This document shows, in pieces, positions 26,037-35,249 of a stretch of DNA of 64,000 bases; position 1 is the stretch's first letter; each line of letters starts with the position of its first letter. This DNA is from Granulosicoccus sp045106855 (lineage in GTDB: Bacteria; Pseudomonadota; Gammaproteobacteria; Granulosicoccales; Granulosicoccaceae). Location of the stretch: NCBI GenBank assembly GCA_045106855.1, contig JBGCFI010000024.1:144742-208741 (forward strand). The letters are read 5' to 3'. Made by a program: the position numbers and the translations under genes. The notes beneath the pieces were generated by a model. It was not told the DNA's origin. It was given only the letters and a program-made list of their open reading frames with translations, and did no database searches.

Positions 26037-27893
26037 CTAACTGGGTAGCGCCCATTTCTGACGGGTTTCATCCGTCATGGAGCCATCGGCGGAATATCCT
26101 CGCAGCTGATAGTACTCAGGCAGCATCTGATCCAGCTCGCTGACCCGGCCCTTGGCAGGACCCGAATTGGCTGAGTCCTTGAGCAGACGGTCAGGCAGAT
26201 TGTCATCTGCGCCAGTAACACCCGCTTTCTGGTTGAAGTCTTTTTCAAGATTCCATATGCGTTCGCCGACTTCCATCATGCGTTCTGTGGACCAGTCACC
26301 TTCACAAGCCGCATCCACCTGCGGTGCGATATCGTCCATGGTCCATGCAAAGGTTGTGAATACACACAAGCCCGCTGAATCCACAGCCGCCGTAGCATCC
26401 TGGAATGCCTTGACCAGACCGGCCTTACCACCCGATTCGAGAGGGTCGGTTTTTTCAGGAATACCCAGAATCTCGGACGCCACCGTGTAGCCGCGAAGAT
26501 GACAGGCACCGCGATTGGACGTCGCATAAGCCAGACCCATACCTTGAATACCACGTGGGTCGTAGGCTGGAAATTCCTGGCCTTTGACCGTCATGGATAA
26601 TTCCGGCTTGCCGTACTTTTCACACAAACGTTTGGAACCCAGCCCCAGATCAGCACCGAATCCTTCGCCCTTGGCGGTCATTTCAGCCGCCCAGCAAAGC
26701 GCTTCTGCCGAGCCGAATTTCAGCTCGACACCGCCTGTGTGCTCAGTGGTGATAGCACCGGTTTCGAACAGCTCCATGGCCGCAGCCACCGTAGAGCCGA
26801 ATGAAATCGGGTCCATTCCATCTTCATTGCACAGAAAGTTGACGTAGGTCAGGGCGTCAATATCATCTACCCCGGTATCAGGTCCCAGTGCCCACGCAGC
26901 CTCATATTCCAGACCACCCGAGTTTATCCAGTACTCTGGCTTGTCCTTGACGGAAAAGTGAGTACGGTCGATGGTCGAGATACGACCACAGGCGATCGTG
27001 CAGGAAAAGCAGGCACCGTTGGTTGTCAGGTTGGGCTTGCCATCTGACTTACGCGGCTCGTGCATTGCCTCACCACTGACATTGGAGGCGCCTTCGAACT
27101 GGATATCACGCATATTGCGCGTCGGCAGAGCACCTACCTCATTGATGACATTCATCAGAACCTGAGTGCCGTAAGCCGGCAGGCCCTGGCCGGTAACGGC
27201 GTTGTCAGCGAGTACTTTCTTCCCATCACGGGTAACCTGCAGAAACCGCTTTGGATCCTGGATTCCACCCAGCCCTTTCGAGCCTCGAACGATGACGGCT
27301 TTAAGATTCTTGGAGGCCATGACCGTACCCACACCGGATCGTCCAGCAGCACGGTGCAAGTCATTAACAATAGCGGAATACAGACAACCCTCTTCGGCAG
27401 AGCGACCAACACAGGCAATCTTGACCTGAGGATCCTGATGCTTCTGTCGCAACATCTTGTCAGCTTCCCAGACCGATTTGCCCCACAGATCATCTGCCGG
27501 CATCAGCTTGGCAACATCATCTTCGATGTTCAGGTAAACAGGCGTTGCCGATTTACCTTCGAAAATAATCATGTCCCAGCCTGCAAATTTAAGCTCAGCG
27601 CCAAAGTAGCCACCTGAGTTAGAGCAGGCAACCGTCCCTGTCAGCGGGCTTTTACAGACCACAGAGTAGCGTCCGCCTGTCGAGGCGATAGTGCCCGTCA
27701 GAGGTCCGGTGGTCATGATCATTTTGTTTTCCGGCCCCAGTGCATCACAGGCCGGATCAATCTCGTCTACCAGGTAGCGTGTAGCCAGGCCACGTTGCCC
27801 CAGGTAATCATGTGCCCACTCCATATTGAGTGGCTCTTCGGTGACCGACCCACTAGTCAGGTTCACCCGCAGTACTTTTCTAGTCCAGCTCAT
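26037..27893 (-). CDS. aorB: Tungsten-containing aldehyde:ferredoxin oxidoreductase, catalytic subunit
   Basis: This enzyme of 618 residues oxidises aldehydes to acids, or can reduce acids, using a bis-pyranopterin tungsten cofactor. The 4Fe-4S ligands are Cys295, Cys298 and Cys302 (ACFSCTIACGR) and the distant Cys510 (SAGLCVFTTF), the spacing expected for the AOR family. The conserved pterin-binding segments YDPRGIQGMGLAYATSNRG and the C-terminal EKDFN are present. Length and neighbours (four-cluster ferredoxin upstream, FAD subunit downstream) fit the facultative-anaerobe AorABC type rather than the archaeal dimer. The start ATG at 27891-27893 has AGGAG upstream. Tungsten rather than molybdenum is inferred from the family. 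Confidence 0.95.
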   Translation of the reverse strand: MSWTRKVLRVNLTSGSVTEEPLNMEWAHDYLGQRGLATRYLVDEIDPACDALGPENKMIMTTGPLTGTIASTGGRYSVVCKSPLTGTVACSNSGGYFGAELKFAGWDMIIFEGKSATPVYLNIEDDVAKLMPADDLWGKSVWEADKMLRQKHQDPQVKIACVGRSAEEGCLYSAIVNDLHRAAGRSGVGTVMASKNLKAVIVRGSKGLGGIQDPKRFLQVTRDGKKVLADNAVTGQGLPAYGTQVLMNVINEVGALPTRNMRDIQFEGASNVSGEAMHEPRKSDGKPNLTTNGACFSCTIACGRISTIDRTHFSVKDKPEYWINSGGLEYEAAWALGPDTGVDDIDALTYVNFLCNEDGMDPISFGSTVAAAMELFETGAITTEHTGGVELKFGSAEALCWAAEMTAKGEGFGADLGLGSKRLCEKYGKPELSMTVKGQEFPAYDPRGIQGMGLAYATSNRGACHLRGYTVASEILGIPEKTDPLESGGKAGLVKAFQDATAAVDSAGLCVFTTFAWTMDDIAPQVDAACEGDWSTERMMEVGERIWNLEKDFNQKAGVTGADDNLPDRLLKDSANSGPAKGRVSELDQMLPEYYQLRGYSADGSMTDETRQKWALPS

Positions 27894-27907
27894 CGTCTGT
27901 TATCTCC

Positions 27908-28375
27908 TCAGCCTGCGTTATCGGTTTTTGAGGCCCAGGCACGCATCTTGTCCAGACCCGTAGCGTTAGCATCAACATAAGTGATGGCTTGTGTAGGACA
28001 GGCTGCGACACACTCAGGGTCTCCGCCACACAAGTCGCACTTCACAACCTTTCCGGTTGAGGTGTTGTAGTTAATCGTGCCGAACGGGCAAGCTATGGTG
28101 CATACCTTACAACCGACGCAAACGTCCGACAGCACATCCTTTGAACCGTTGACAGGGTTCAGTACAATGGCATCGACAGGACAAGCCTGCATACACCACG
28201 CCTCATCACACTGCGTGCAGGTGTATGGGACGAATCGCCCTTCGTCATGGAAGTTAAAAACCTTGATTCGAGACTTGGCAGGATTGACCATCCCCTCATT
28301 AACTAACGAGCAGGCTGACTCGCACTGCAGACAACCGGTGCACTTGCCCGGGTCTATGTGCAGGGATTTCTGCAT
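27908..28375 (-). CDS. aorA: Four-cluster ferredoxin subunit of W-AOR (AorA-like)
   Basis: This protein of 155 residues has sixteen cysteines arranged as four 4Fe-4S sites: Cys12/15/18/22, Cys53/56/61/65, Cys86/89/92/96 and Cys113/116/122/126. It carries electrons between the tungsten subunit and the FAD subunit. The ATG at 28373-28375 has GGAG eight bases upstream. A frame extending to 28525 adds a 50-residue leader without sense for a ferredoxin. It is the first gene of the operon, 14 bases before aorB. The size matches AorA of Aromatoleum-type enzymes as I remember it. Confidence 0.93.
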   Translation of the reverse strand: MQKSLHIDPGKCTGCLQCESACSLVNEGMVNPAKSRIKVFNFHDEGRFVPYTCTQCDEAWCMQACPVDAIVLNPVNGSKDVLSDVCVGCKVCTIACPFGTINYNTSTGKVVKCDLCGGDPECVAACPTQAITYVDANATGLDKMRAWASKTDNAG

Positions 28376-28579
28376 TCTTTTCTCTCCATGTGGTGTTTTT
28401 GTAGGACCAAGGGAAAACCCCTGCCCATCACAAGGATAATGGCCGAAGCCGTCGTTAGCAACTATGGCCAATGAGGCCCAAGGCAAACAGCACAATTTCA
28501 GCCTATTTGTGAAAAATGCACACAAAACACCGATTTACGCGCATGATTCTACGTTCCTGTGACGTCTGATTGACATCCC
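28376..28579. promoter_or_regulatory. Divergent promoter region between aorA and an MFS gene
   Basis: These 204 bases separate two divergent starts and should hold both promoters. An inverted repeat TTTGTG-N9-CACAAA lies at 28506-28526. It does not match an FNR or ModE site that I know, but it is well placed for a regulator acting on one or both genes. No good -10/-35 pair was pinned down. Confidence 0.35.
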
Positions 28580-29764
28580 ATGAAAGGACTTGCAGCACTG
28601 GCACTTGCCTACGTGCTTTCACAATTCTACCGATCATTCCTCGCGGTGCTCACGCCACAGCTGACGCAAGACCTTGCGGCTGATAAGGGCGATCTGTCCC
28701 TGGCCTCTGGCGTTTGGTTCATAAGCTTCGCATTAATGCAGTTTGTTGTCGGCGTTGGACTGGATCGGTTCGGCCCAAGGCGCACAGCGGCCCTCATCTT
28801 TGGCTTTGGCACAAGTAGTGGTGCGGTGTTGTTTGCAACCGCGCAATCTCCTAACGCCATCGTAGCCGCCATGTTTTTCTTTGGCATAGGCTGCTCGCCA
28901 GTACTGATGGCCTCATTATTCATATTTGCCCAGCGGTTCAACGCCAGCACTTTTGCGGTTATGACCTCATCTCTAGTCGCTTTTGGCAATACCGGTAACG
29001 TGATCGGTGCCACGCCTCTGGCTGCCGCGGTGGATCTGTTCGGCTGGCGCGAGACCATGTCAGGATTAGGTGCTGCCTCATTCATCATTGCGCTGGCAAT
29101 CTATGCGTTGGTCCGTGATCCCGATGTGGGCACAACACAAGGCGCTGGGCTAAACGGCTATATCACGCTTCTGAAGTCGAAAGTACTCTGGGGCATCATG
29201 ATAATGACCCTACTCTGTTACGCACCGGTTGTTGGTATTCGTGGATTGTGGGCAGGCCCCTATCTACAAGATCTGTATCAGGCGAACAGCCTTGAAATCG
29301 GTCAAACCACATTATTCATGGCCATCGCCATGATCGTGGGCAGTCTGGTTTACGGACCACTAGACCGAGTGTTCAATACCCGCAAGTGGGTGGTGTTCTT
29401 TGGCAATCTGACGGTATTCGCTGCATTGATGGTTCTTGTTCTGAAGCCCGATATCAGTTTGGATATCGCCACCTTGGTGTTCATTGTCATAGGGCTGTGC
29501 GGTACTAGCTACGGTGTCGTGATGGCGCATGGGAGAAGCTTTCTACCCACGCATCTTATAGGGCGCGGCGTGACCTTGTTAAATTTCTGTTCTATTTTTG
29601 GCGCAGGCGTTATGCAAATGATCAGTGGCAGACTCATTGATTCACAGGCGCAACCAGAATCACCTGAAAGCTATCAACTGCTATTCGGTTTTTATGCACT
29701 GCTACTGGCGCTGGCTCTATTGGTTTATCTTTTTTCCAGGGATGCACCACCTGAAGCGCACTGA
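28580..29764 (+). CDS. MFS transporter
   Basis: This inner-membrane protein of 394 residues has 12 hydrophobic segments in the MFS layout. The N-terminal half includes YRSFLAVLTPQL and the loop 2-3 motif GVGLDRFGPRRTAALIFGFG. The second half begins near VLWGIMIMTLLCYAPVVGIR. The substrate is unknown. It is divergent from the aor operon, so a link to import of an aldehyde, an acid or a metal oxyanion is conceivable but untested. No ribosome site is obvious before the ATG at 28580. Confidence 0.85.
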   Translation: MKGLAALALAYVLSQFYRSFLAVLTPQLTQDLAADKGDLSLASGVWFISFALMQFVVGVGLDRFGPRRTAALIFGFGTSSGAVLFATAQSPNAIVAAMFFFGIGCSPVLMASLFIFAQRFNASTFAVMTSSLVAFGNTGNVIGATPLAAAVDLFGWRETMSGLGAASFIIALAIYALVRDPDVGTTQGAGLNGYITLLKSKVLWGIMIMTLLCYAPVVGIRGLWAGPYLQDLYQANSLEIGQTTLFMAIAMIVGSLVYGPLDRVFNTRKWVVFFGNLTVFAALMVLVLKPDISLDIATLVFIVIGLCGTSYGVVMAHGRSFLPTHLIGRGVTLLNFCSIFGAGVMQMISGRLIDSQAQPESPESYQLLFGFYALLLALALLVYLFSRDAPPEAH

Positions 29765-29834
29765 CTCACCCGCATAAATTGCCAGAATTGTTATTGCTTG
29801 CCTCATGCGCCCTCCAGGCACTTCATCCCTCGGT

Positions 29835-31367
29835 TTATACGGGTGATGGTTTTAATTCGTCTACTTTCCTTTCTGCCGGTTCAATAATCTGTTTATTGAT
29901 AACTTTCAACAATTGTTTTTTCGAGGAATACTTATACAACGGCAACACCCATGGATATTTTTCAAAGCTCTCATACATTGCATAAGCTTCATATTTTCTG
30001 GCGATGATGGAGACTATCGGAAGCGATGGATTTGTCGGAATAATATGACTTAACTCTTGCGGAACGCTTTTTGCGTCCGAGATATCGGCAATGACAAATC
30101 TGGACATCTGCGCCAACGTTTGAACAGACTCAGTCAGATTTTTACTAGTCGGTTTATCGAAATCAAATACGATAGGAACATAATTTTTCTTTCTTAATTC
30201 TGTTCGCAGCGCATCGAGCACGTCTTTTCTCTCTTTATAAAATCTTCCCAGAATAAGCACCGCTTTGGAGGTGATCGTATCAATGGCATTGCGTATTTTG
30301 GCGTTGTTTAAAAGCAGATAAACAAACTGAGCCACTTCAAGCTCATCAACGGTTATCTCCGGTAACTCCCTTGGCGTGATTATCAGATTATTCTGGGTTT
30401 TTGGTTCACCAACAATGTCCCATGCACTAATGCCATATATAGATGCACCATCCAGCACGGTTCTTGTCAGATTAGTGCGAACGAAGGTTGCCCGAAAAAG
30501 ATTTGCCGAACCCAGATTAGCCCCGGTCAGGTTAGCTGCGGATAAATTTGCTGTGCTCAGATTAGCATTCTCCAAATTGCATTGCCTAAGATCAGCCTCA
30601 AGTAGATAGGCATTGGATAACTTGGCACCAATGCAGTTGGCCTTGCTTAAATTGGTCTGCTTCATCCCGGCGCCTGCCAGCCTGGCTCCCGAAAGGTTTG
30701 CCTTTTGAAAAATACTGTTCAGTAAATTGGTAAAAGACAGATCAGCACTGGACAAATCCGCAGCCGAAAAATCAGCATTACCTAGATTTGCACTCAACAA
30801 AGATGAATTTTTTAGAACCGCTTTACGAAAATTACCGTTATAACAGTTAGCATCTACCAGCCTTGCGGACGTTAAATCTGCGCCAGCCAGATTCGCCGAA
30901 TGTAATCGCACATTGTCTGCTTCGACTTTGCACAGAGTTGCATTCTTGAGATTGGCTGATCGAAGATTAGCCTCATTAAGCTCGGCCTTGGTCAGGTCGG
31001 CGCCGGCAAGGTTTGACCCGTCGAGCCGAGCCAGATTAAGACTCGCTGATTGAAGGTTAGCCTTTTTCAGGTTCGCTTTTCTCAGATCGGCATAGTCTAG
31101 TTTTGCGCCACTCAGGTTGACTTCGGATAAGTTAGCCCCCTCCAGGCTAACTTCTGACAAGTCGGTATTTTTCAGATTGGCACGGGACAGATTAATTTTA
31201 CGAAGATCGGCATATTTAATGTCTCCGGTCTCGTTCAACACCGTTAAATTGACTTCGGTTAAATCAACGTTACTGAGATTAGGGACAATCTCTCTATTTT
31301 TTCTGCGCCAACTGTTCCAGGATTTTACGCCCTTGTGTAATTCCGCAAGATGGGAGGATGTTGCCAT
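29835..31367 (-). CDS. Pentapeptide-repeat protein with C-terminal Rossmann/TIR-like domain
   Basis: This protein of 510 residues has three parts. Residues 1-28 are a short charged head. Residues 29-320 are about 55 pentapeptide repeats of the A(D/N)Lxx type, forming a right-handed quadrilateral beta-helix. Residues 350-500 are an alpha-beta domain with strands KAVLILGRF, VPIVFDFDKP, FVIADISDAKS and LPIVSIIA, and a conserved-looking DAKSVPQELSHI. The C-terminal domain resembles TIR/SLOG-type nucleotide-binding effector folds that occur behind pentapeptide repeats in other bacteria. No signal peptide is present. The gene stands alone between an MFS gene and an acetyltransferase. Function is unknown. 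A sensor-effector role, perhaps in defence, is inference. Confidence 0.85.
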   Translation of the reverse strand: MATSSHLAELHKGVKSWNSWRRKNREIVPNLSNVDLTEVNLTVLNETGDIKYADLRKINLSRANLKNTDLSEVSLEGANLSEVNLSGAKLDYADLRKANLKKANLQSASLNLARLDGSNLAGADLTKAELNEANLRSANLKNATLCKVEADNVRLHSANLAGADLTSARLVDANCYNGNFRKAVLKNSSLLSANLGNADFSAADLSSADLSFTNLLNSIFQKANLSGARLAGAGMKQTNLSKANCIGAKLSNAYLLEADLRQCNLENANLSTANLSAANLTGANLGSANLFRATFVRTNLTRTVLDGASIYGISAWDIVGEPKTQNNLIITPRELPEITVDELEVAQFVYLLLNNAKIRNAIDTITSKAVLILGRFYKERKDVLDALRTELRKKNYVPIVFDFDKPTSKNLTESVQTLAQMSRFVIADISDAKSVPQELSHIIPTNPSLPIVSIIARKYEAYAMYESFEKYPWVLPLYKYSSKKQLLKVINKQIIEPAERKVDELKPSPV

Positions 31368-31498
31368 GTTGAACGTTTAGGAATCCTGCTACGGGTAAAT
31401 TTATTGTAATACGCTTTACACAGCAGCATAGCAAACCGACAGAACGAAATTTTCATGCACGCTCTATTACGTGGACCTCTTTTGCTGGCTAGAACAAT

Positions 31499-32017
31499 TC
31501 ATAACGAATGATCAAATTTATCCAGTCCAAAGAGAACAACTTCACCAACACTGTTAGTGTCCAACACACGCTCAAAGGTCATGCCCAAGCGCTCCATCAA
31601 TGCCACTGAAGATGTGTTCGCACGATAGGCGCGAGCCACGATGCGGTGCATATCATGTTCCCTGAACGCTGCGCTGAGAACACACTGAGCTGCTTCAAAC
31701 GCCAAGCCTTTTTTCCAGTAGGCAGGTTTGAGCCACCAACCTATTTCGATTTCGTCAATTGAGTGCAGTGGTGCTAATCCACAGAATCCAACCAGCTCTG
31801 CGTACTTACGATCAGAGAGCTTCCAGTTACAAAAACCCAGCGACTCCTGCAGAGCACTTTGCTTGCCCATAAACCAGCCAATTCTGGAATCTGACCAGGG
31901 CCGACCTTCTGCAATGAAACGCATGACTTGCGGATCACGCGCAATTAATGCGAAGGCATCAAAGTCCTCAAGTGACCAGGTTTCTAGAAAAAGTCTTTGT
32001 GTTTCGTGAACGATCAT
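31499..32017 (-). CDS. GNAT N-acetyltransferase (RimJ/RimL-like)
   Basis: This acetyltransferase of 172 residues has the GNAT fold. The N-terminal TQRLFLETWSLEDFDAF is typical of the RimJ/RimL group. The acetyl-CoA site follows IGWWLKPAYWKKGLAFEAAQ, where the usual Q/RxxGxG/A loop is seen as YWKKGLA. RIVARAYRANTSSVALMERL is the C-terminal signature, including the NxxS pattern. The acceptor could be an amino group of a protein N-terminus or a small molecule, and the sequence does not say. It sits alone between the pentapeptide-repeat gene and the LacI-type gene. Confidence 0.88.
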   Translation of the reverse strand: MIVHETQRLFLETWSLEDFDAFALIARDPQVMRFIAEGRPWSDSRIGWFMGKQSALQESLGFCNWKLSDRKYAELVGFCGLAPLHSIDEIEIGWWLKPAYWKKGLAFEAAQCVLSAAFREHDMHRIVARAYRANTSSVALMERLGMTFERVLDTNSVGEVVLFGLDKFDHSL

Positions 32018-32096
32018 TATCGTATCTCCTCCACATAGGCAGGCACCTCACTTGACAGGCTGCATCGACCCGCACCATTCACCAATCGATCGCTAA

Positions 32097-33137
32097 CTAT
32101 CTGACCAGTCGAGTGCTGTCACGAAGGCTGAGTGACACATCAATCTGAAACCGCTTGGGCCCTTTGCGACCTGACTCGTTTTTATCAAGCAGACGCGATA
32201 CCAGATGACCTGCTGTACGGCCCACTTCTGCGGGGTCAACTTTAACCGTCGTAATGGAAGGCATCGCATAACGAGACACTTCAAAGTTGCCAAAGCCTGC
32301 GACACCCACATCGTTTGGCACTTGCACACCCTGCTCTTGAAGCGCGCGCAACACACCGAATGCCGGCGAATCGGATACGCAAAACACACAATCAATATCG
32401 TCGAAATACTGTTTCAGGTTCTTGCCTATGAAGTAGCCATCTTTGATCGACATGGGCGGTGTGCCGAATCGAATCATTCTGTGTGGTGATAAACCGGCAT
32501 CTTCCATAGCACTTCTAAACCCTGAGCGCCTGGCTGCACCTCGCGTCCATTCATCGTTGGTTTCGCACAGAAAAGCGATATTCCGATACCCTAACTCCAC
32601 TAGCTTTTCGGTCATCAGATACGATGCCTGTTCGTTCGAAAAACCGACTGTATAGCCTATCGGCTTTGCCGGTGTTTCCCACAATTCCACAACCGGAATC
32701 TGCGCCTGCTTGAGCAGCTTGACGGTTCTATCAGTGTGTCCGTCAAACGGCAAGGCTATAGCTTCTGGTCGGCGCTTTAACATGCTTTCGACCAGCTGTT
32801 CTTCTCTTGCAATTGAATAATCAGTATGGCCGAGCAATATTTGTAACCCGGTTGTTTCGATAGTCTCCGTCAGCGCCTGGACCATTTCGGCATAGTGGAC
32901 GTTATTCAATGAGGGAACCAAGGTCGCTACAAATCCTGAGCGCTTGGTGGATAAGCTGCCTGCCATCTGATCAGGCACATAGTTCATCTGCTTAACAATT
33001 TTAAGAATTCGTTCGCGGGTACTTTCCGAGACAGTTCCATCTGCACGCATGGCACGGGACACCGTCATACGTGACACGCCAGCTGCTCGGGCAACATCCT
33101 CCATAGTGACCGGATTGGACTTGCCACGCTGAGTCAC
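32097..33137 (-). CDS. LacI-family repressor, GntR (gluconate)-like
   Basis: This regulator of 346 residues has an N-terminal LacI helix-turn-helix (TMEDVARAAGVSRMTVSRAM), a hinge helix (AGSLSTKRSG) and a periplasmic-binding-type sugar domain with VPNDVGVAGFGNFEVSR near the end. The recognition helix and hinge resemble the gluconate repressor branch. The predicted start is a GTG at 33135-33137. It is the last gene of the sugar operon (ATPase to repressor, all minus strand). The perfect palindrome AATGTTACCGGTAACATT upstream of the first gene is the shape expected for a GntR-type site, so autoregulation of the operon is likely. The inducer is probably a sugar acid or related compound. Confidence 0.9.
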   Translation of the reverse strand: MTQRGKSNPVTMEDVARAAGVSRMTVSRAMRADGTVSESTRERILKIVKQMNYVPDQMAGSLSTKRSGFVATLVPSLNNVHYAEMVQALTETIETTGLQILLGHTDYSIAREEQLVESMLKRRPEAIALPFDGHTDRTVKLLKQAQIPVVELWETPAKPIGYTVGFSNEQASYLMTEKLVELGYRNIAFLCETNDEWTRGAARRSGFRSAMEDAGLSPHRMIRFGTPPMSIKDGYFIGKNLKQYFDDIDCVFCVSDSPAFGVLRALQEQGVQVPNDVGVAGFGNFEVSRYAMPSITTVKVDPAEVGRTAGHLVSRLLDKNESGRKGPKRFQIDVSLSLRDSTRLVR

Positions 33138-33211
33138 AACGGATTACATCGTTTTAAGGCCCGGCCAGCAAGCACACTCATTTGAAATCGCTCCGGATAC
33201 TCATCGCAGAA

Positions 33212-33991
33212 TTAATGCTGGCGAAACTCATCAAGCCAGCCAAGACCGAACTCAACAGATTCTCCACGTGGTTTGTATTCTGCACCGATATACCCCTTGT
33301 AGCCATTTGTAGCGAGTAGGTTCAGCAAAAAAGGGTAATTTACTTCACCCACATCTGGCTCACCACGATCATGTACTGCTGAGATCTGTATGTGTCCAAT
33401 ATAGTGACGATACTGTACCAGAAGCGTCGCCAGATCTCCTTGTACTATCTGTGTGTGAAAAAAATCAAACATAAGCTTCAGATTATCTTCAGCGACTGAA
33501 TCGATAATTGAAACAGCATGCTCTACCCGGCTAAAGTGATAGCCGGGAACAGAGCGTGGATTCAATGGTTCGATAACTATAGTGATACCCAGATCAGCGG
33601 CTTTCTGACAGGCGTAGCTCAGATTCTCCAGATACACAGCCTCTGAGGTCGATGAATCTGCACTGGCACCTGCCACCACATTCACATTGTTAGCGCCAAC
33701 TGCAGCAGCATAGTGGATCGCCTGATCGATGTATTTTTGTGCAAGAGCCTCTTTGCCAGCGATGGCTGCCACACCAAAGTAGCCTTCATCCGGAGGGCCA
33801 AGCAGCGTATTAATCCCAATCATGGGAATATTGTTTGCGTTGAGCACACTCGCTATTTCATCAGCGGCGAACTCATAGGGAAAATGACACTCAACAGCAT
33901 CGAATCCCGCTTGCGCTGCAGCGCGGATTCGATCTGGTAAAGGCAGATGCTCCCAAAGGAAGCCTACATTTGCGGAATATTTAAAGCCCAT
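33212..33991 (-). CDS. hyi: Hydroxypyruvate isomerase-like TIM-barrel protein
   Basis: This xylose-isomerase-like TIM barrel of 259 residues opens KYSANVGFLWEHLPLPDRI and has FDAVECHFPYE early on. The metal-binding glutamates are expected in VIEPLNPRSVPGYH and at GAEYKPRG, with FDFFHTQIVQGD and HIQISAVHDRGEPD between them. These are landmarks of hydroxypyruvate isomerase (hydroxypyruvate to tartronate semialdehyde), but close relatives isomerise other sugars or sugar acids. Its place between a lactonase gene and a LacI repressor suggests a catabolic step for the sugar imported by the adjacent ABC system. Confidence 0.82.
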   Translation of the reverse strand: MGFKYSANVGFLWEHLPLPDRIRAAAQAGFDAVECHFPYEFAADEIASVLNANNIPMIGINTLLGPPDEGYFGVAAIAGKEALAQKYIDQAIHYAAAVGANNVNVVAGASADSSTSEAVYLENLSYACQKAADLGITIVIEPLNPRSVPGYHFSRVEHAVSIIDSVAEDNLKLMFDFFHTQIVQGDLATLLVQYRHYIGHIQISAVHDRGEPDVGEVNYPFLLNLLATNGYKGYIGAEYKPRGESVEFGLGWLDEFRQH

Positions 33992-34023
33992 AAACGATTA
34001 CCCGAACGCCGACAAATCTTCTA

Positions 34024-35163
34024 TTAAAAAAATCGCACGTAATTGGGAGCCGGTATATCGTAGTCATATCCGGTAGCCGTAACCAGGCCAGTCTCAACAT
34101 CGCGGTGAAACAGATTAACTGTTGAGGAGTCCTGATTAGCGATGATGACGGCTTTACCACAAGGTGATATGGAGAAGTGCCGCGGAAATTTTCCACCAGT
34201 AGGGACGATATCAATTCGTTCAAGCTGACCATCGGCAAGTACCTTGAAAATAGCCAGAGAATTATCGCCACGATTGGACACGTATAAAAACCGAGCATCA
34301 GGCGACAACTTTATTTCAGATACATAGGATGTCTGTTCCCGGTTTTCCAGCGTGGACTCGTATTGAATGGGCAGTAAACGCGGTTTTTGCTGATCAGGGT
34401 CTGATGCATCAAGTTGAGCAACACAAACGGTATTGAACAATTCGTTAGAGACGTAACAAATGTCCAGTGATGGATGCATGACCATATGCCTTGGACCGGA
34501 GCCCGGCTCAAATTCTATGTGGGTATCAGGCTCAAGGATTTTTTTATCCGGGTTGTAGCGATATTGAAATATCGCATTCTCGCCAAGATCAGGGATAAAA
34601 ACCCAGTCTTTCCAGAAGTGCGCACAATGCGCATGCGGTCCAACCTGACGGTTTGTCCAGTGATCTTCACGATGCGTGACCTGCCGCCATTGCCCTTCCT
34701 GGCGATAGTGTTGCTTGAAACTCTGGACAAGCTCACCGAGTCTGCCACTCTCATCAACATGAACCACATCGATAATAGCATCCCAGTAGTTGATAACAAT
34801 CGCCACATCGCGCTGAGGAGACAACGCCAGGTAACAGGTGGATTTTCCTGAAGCGGTAAAGGAATCGACCAGCGTTAACGCACCACTTTCATCCACACCG
34901 TACTGCAGTACCTCACCGTTATTCTGGATAGTCTCTACGATGGCGTACATCATGGTGCCATTACTGTGCGGGATGAGCACCGCGGGATTCAGCGCATCAG
35001 TGACTTCACGTTCGATCAGCTTGCCATCCCCGGATAAGGTCAAGCCGTAAATTCCTTTTCCGGATGTGGGTGCATAAGGTTGATGCGCCAGTGCGTCAAG
35101 ATCGGTGTAGGTACCGATAATGAGCGCGTAGTCCTGTTCAAGCGCAATTTTTGCTGTTGTCAC
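34024..35163 (-). CDS. Lactonase-family (6-phosphogluconolactonase-like) beta-propeller
   Basis: This seven-bladed beta-propeller of about 379 residues is of the Lactonase type (PF10282-like). The first blade has LIIGTYTD and GKGIYGLTLSGDGKL. Later blades repeat SPDARFLYVSNRGDNSLAIF and LERIDIVPTGGKFPRHFSIS. Such proteins hydrolyse sugar lactones such as 6-phosphogluconolactone. I place the start at a GTG (35161-35163) six bases after GGAG, rather than at the TTG four codons earlier. No signal peptide is present, so it should be cytoplasmic. In this operon it probably opens a lactone made from the imported sugar, consistent with a GntR-like repressor. Confidence 0.87.
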   Translation of the reverse strand: MTTAKIALEQDYALIIGTYTDLDALAHQPYAPTSGKGIYGLTLSGDGKLIEREVTDALNPAVLIPHSNGTMMYAIVETIQNNGEVLQYGVDESGALTLVDSFTASGKSTCYLALSPQRDVAIVINYWDAIIDVVHVDESGRLGELVQSFKQHYRQEGQWRQVTHREDHWTNRQVGPHAHCAHFWKDWVFIPDLGENAIFQYRYNPDKKILEPDTHIEFEPGSGPRHMVMHPSLDICYVSNELFNTVCVAQLDASDPDQQKPRLLPIQYESTLENREQTSYVSEIKLSPDARFLYVSNRGDNSLAIFKVLADGQLERIDIVPTGGKFPRHFSISPCGKAVIIANQDSSTVNLFHRDVETGLVTATGYDYDIPAPNYVRFF

Positions 35164-35249
35164 TACTATCTCCAAAATCTATTATTGACTTAATATTATT
35201 TTTAAAGCAGCACAAAGACGACGACGTGCAATCCCGATGGCTGCTTTCT

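Noticed and set aside
27908..28525. A longer version of the AorA ferredoxin with a 50-residue leader.
   Set aside because: The ATG at 28375 has GGAG at proper spacing and starts the first Fe-S motif as expected. The leader looks like translated promoter DNA.
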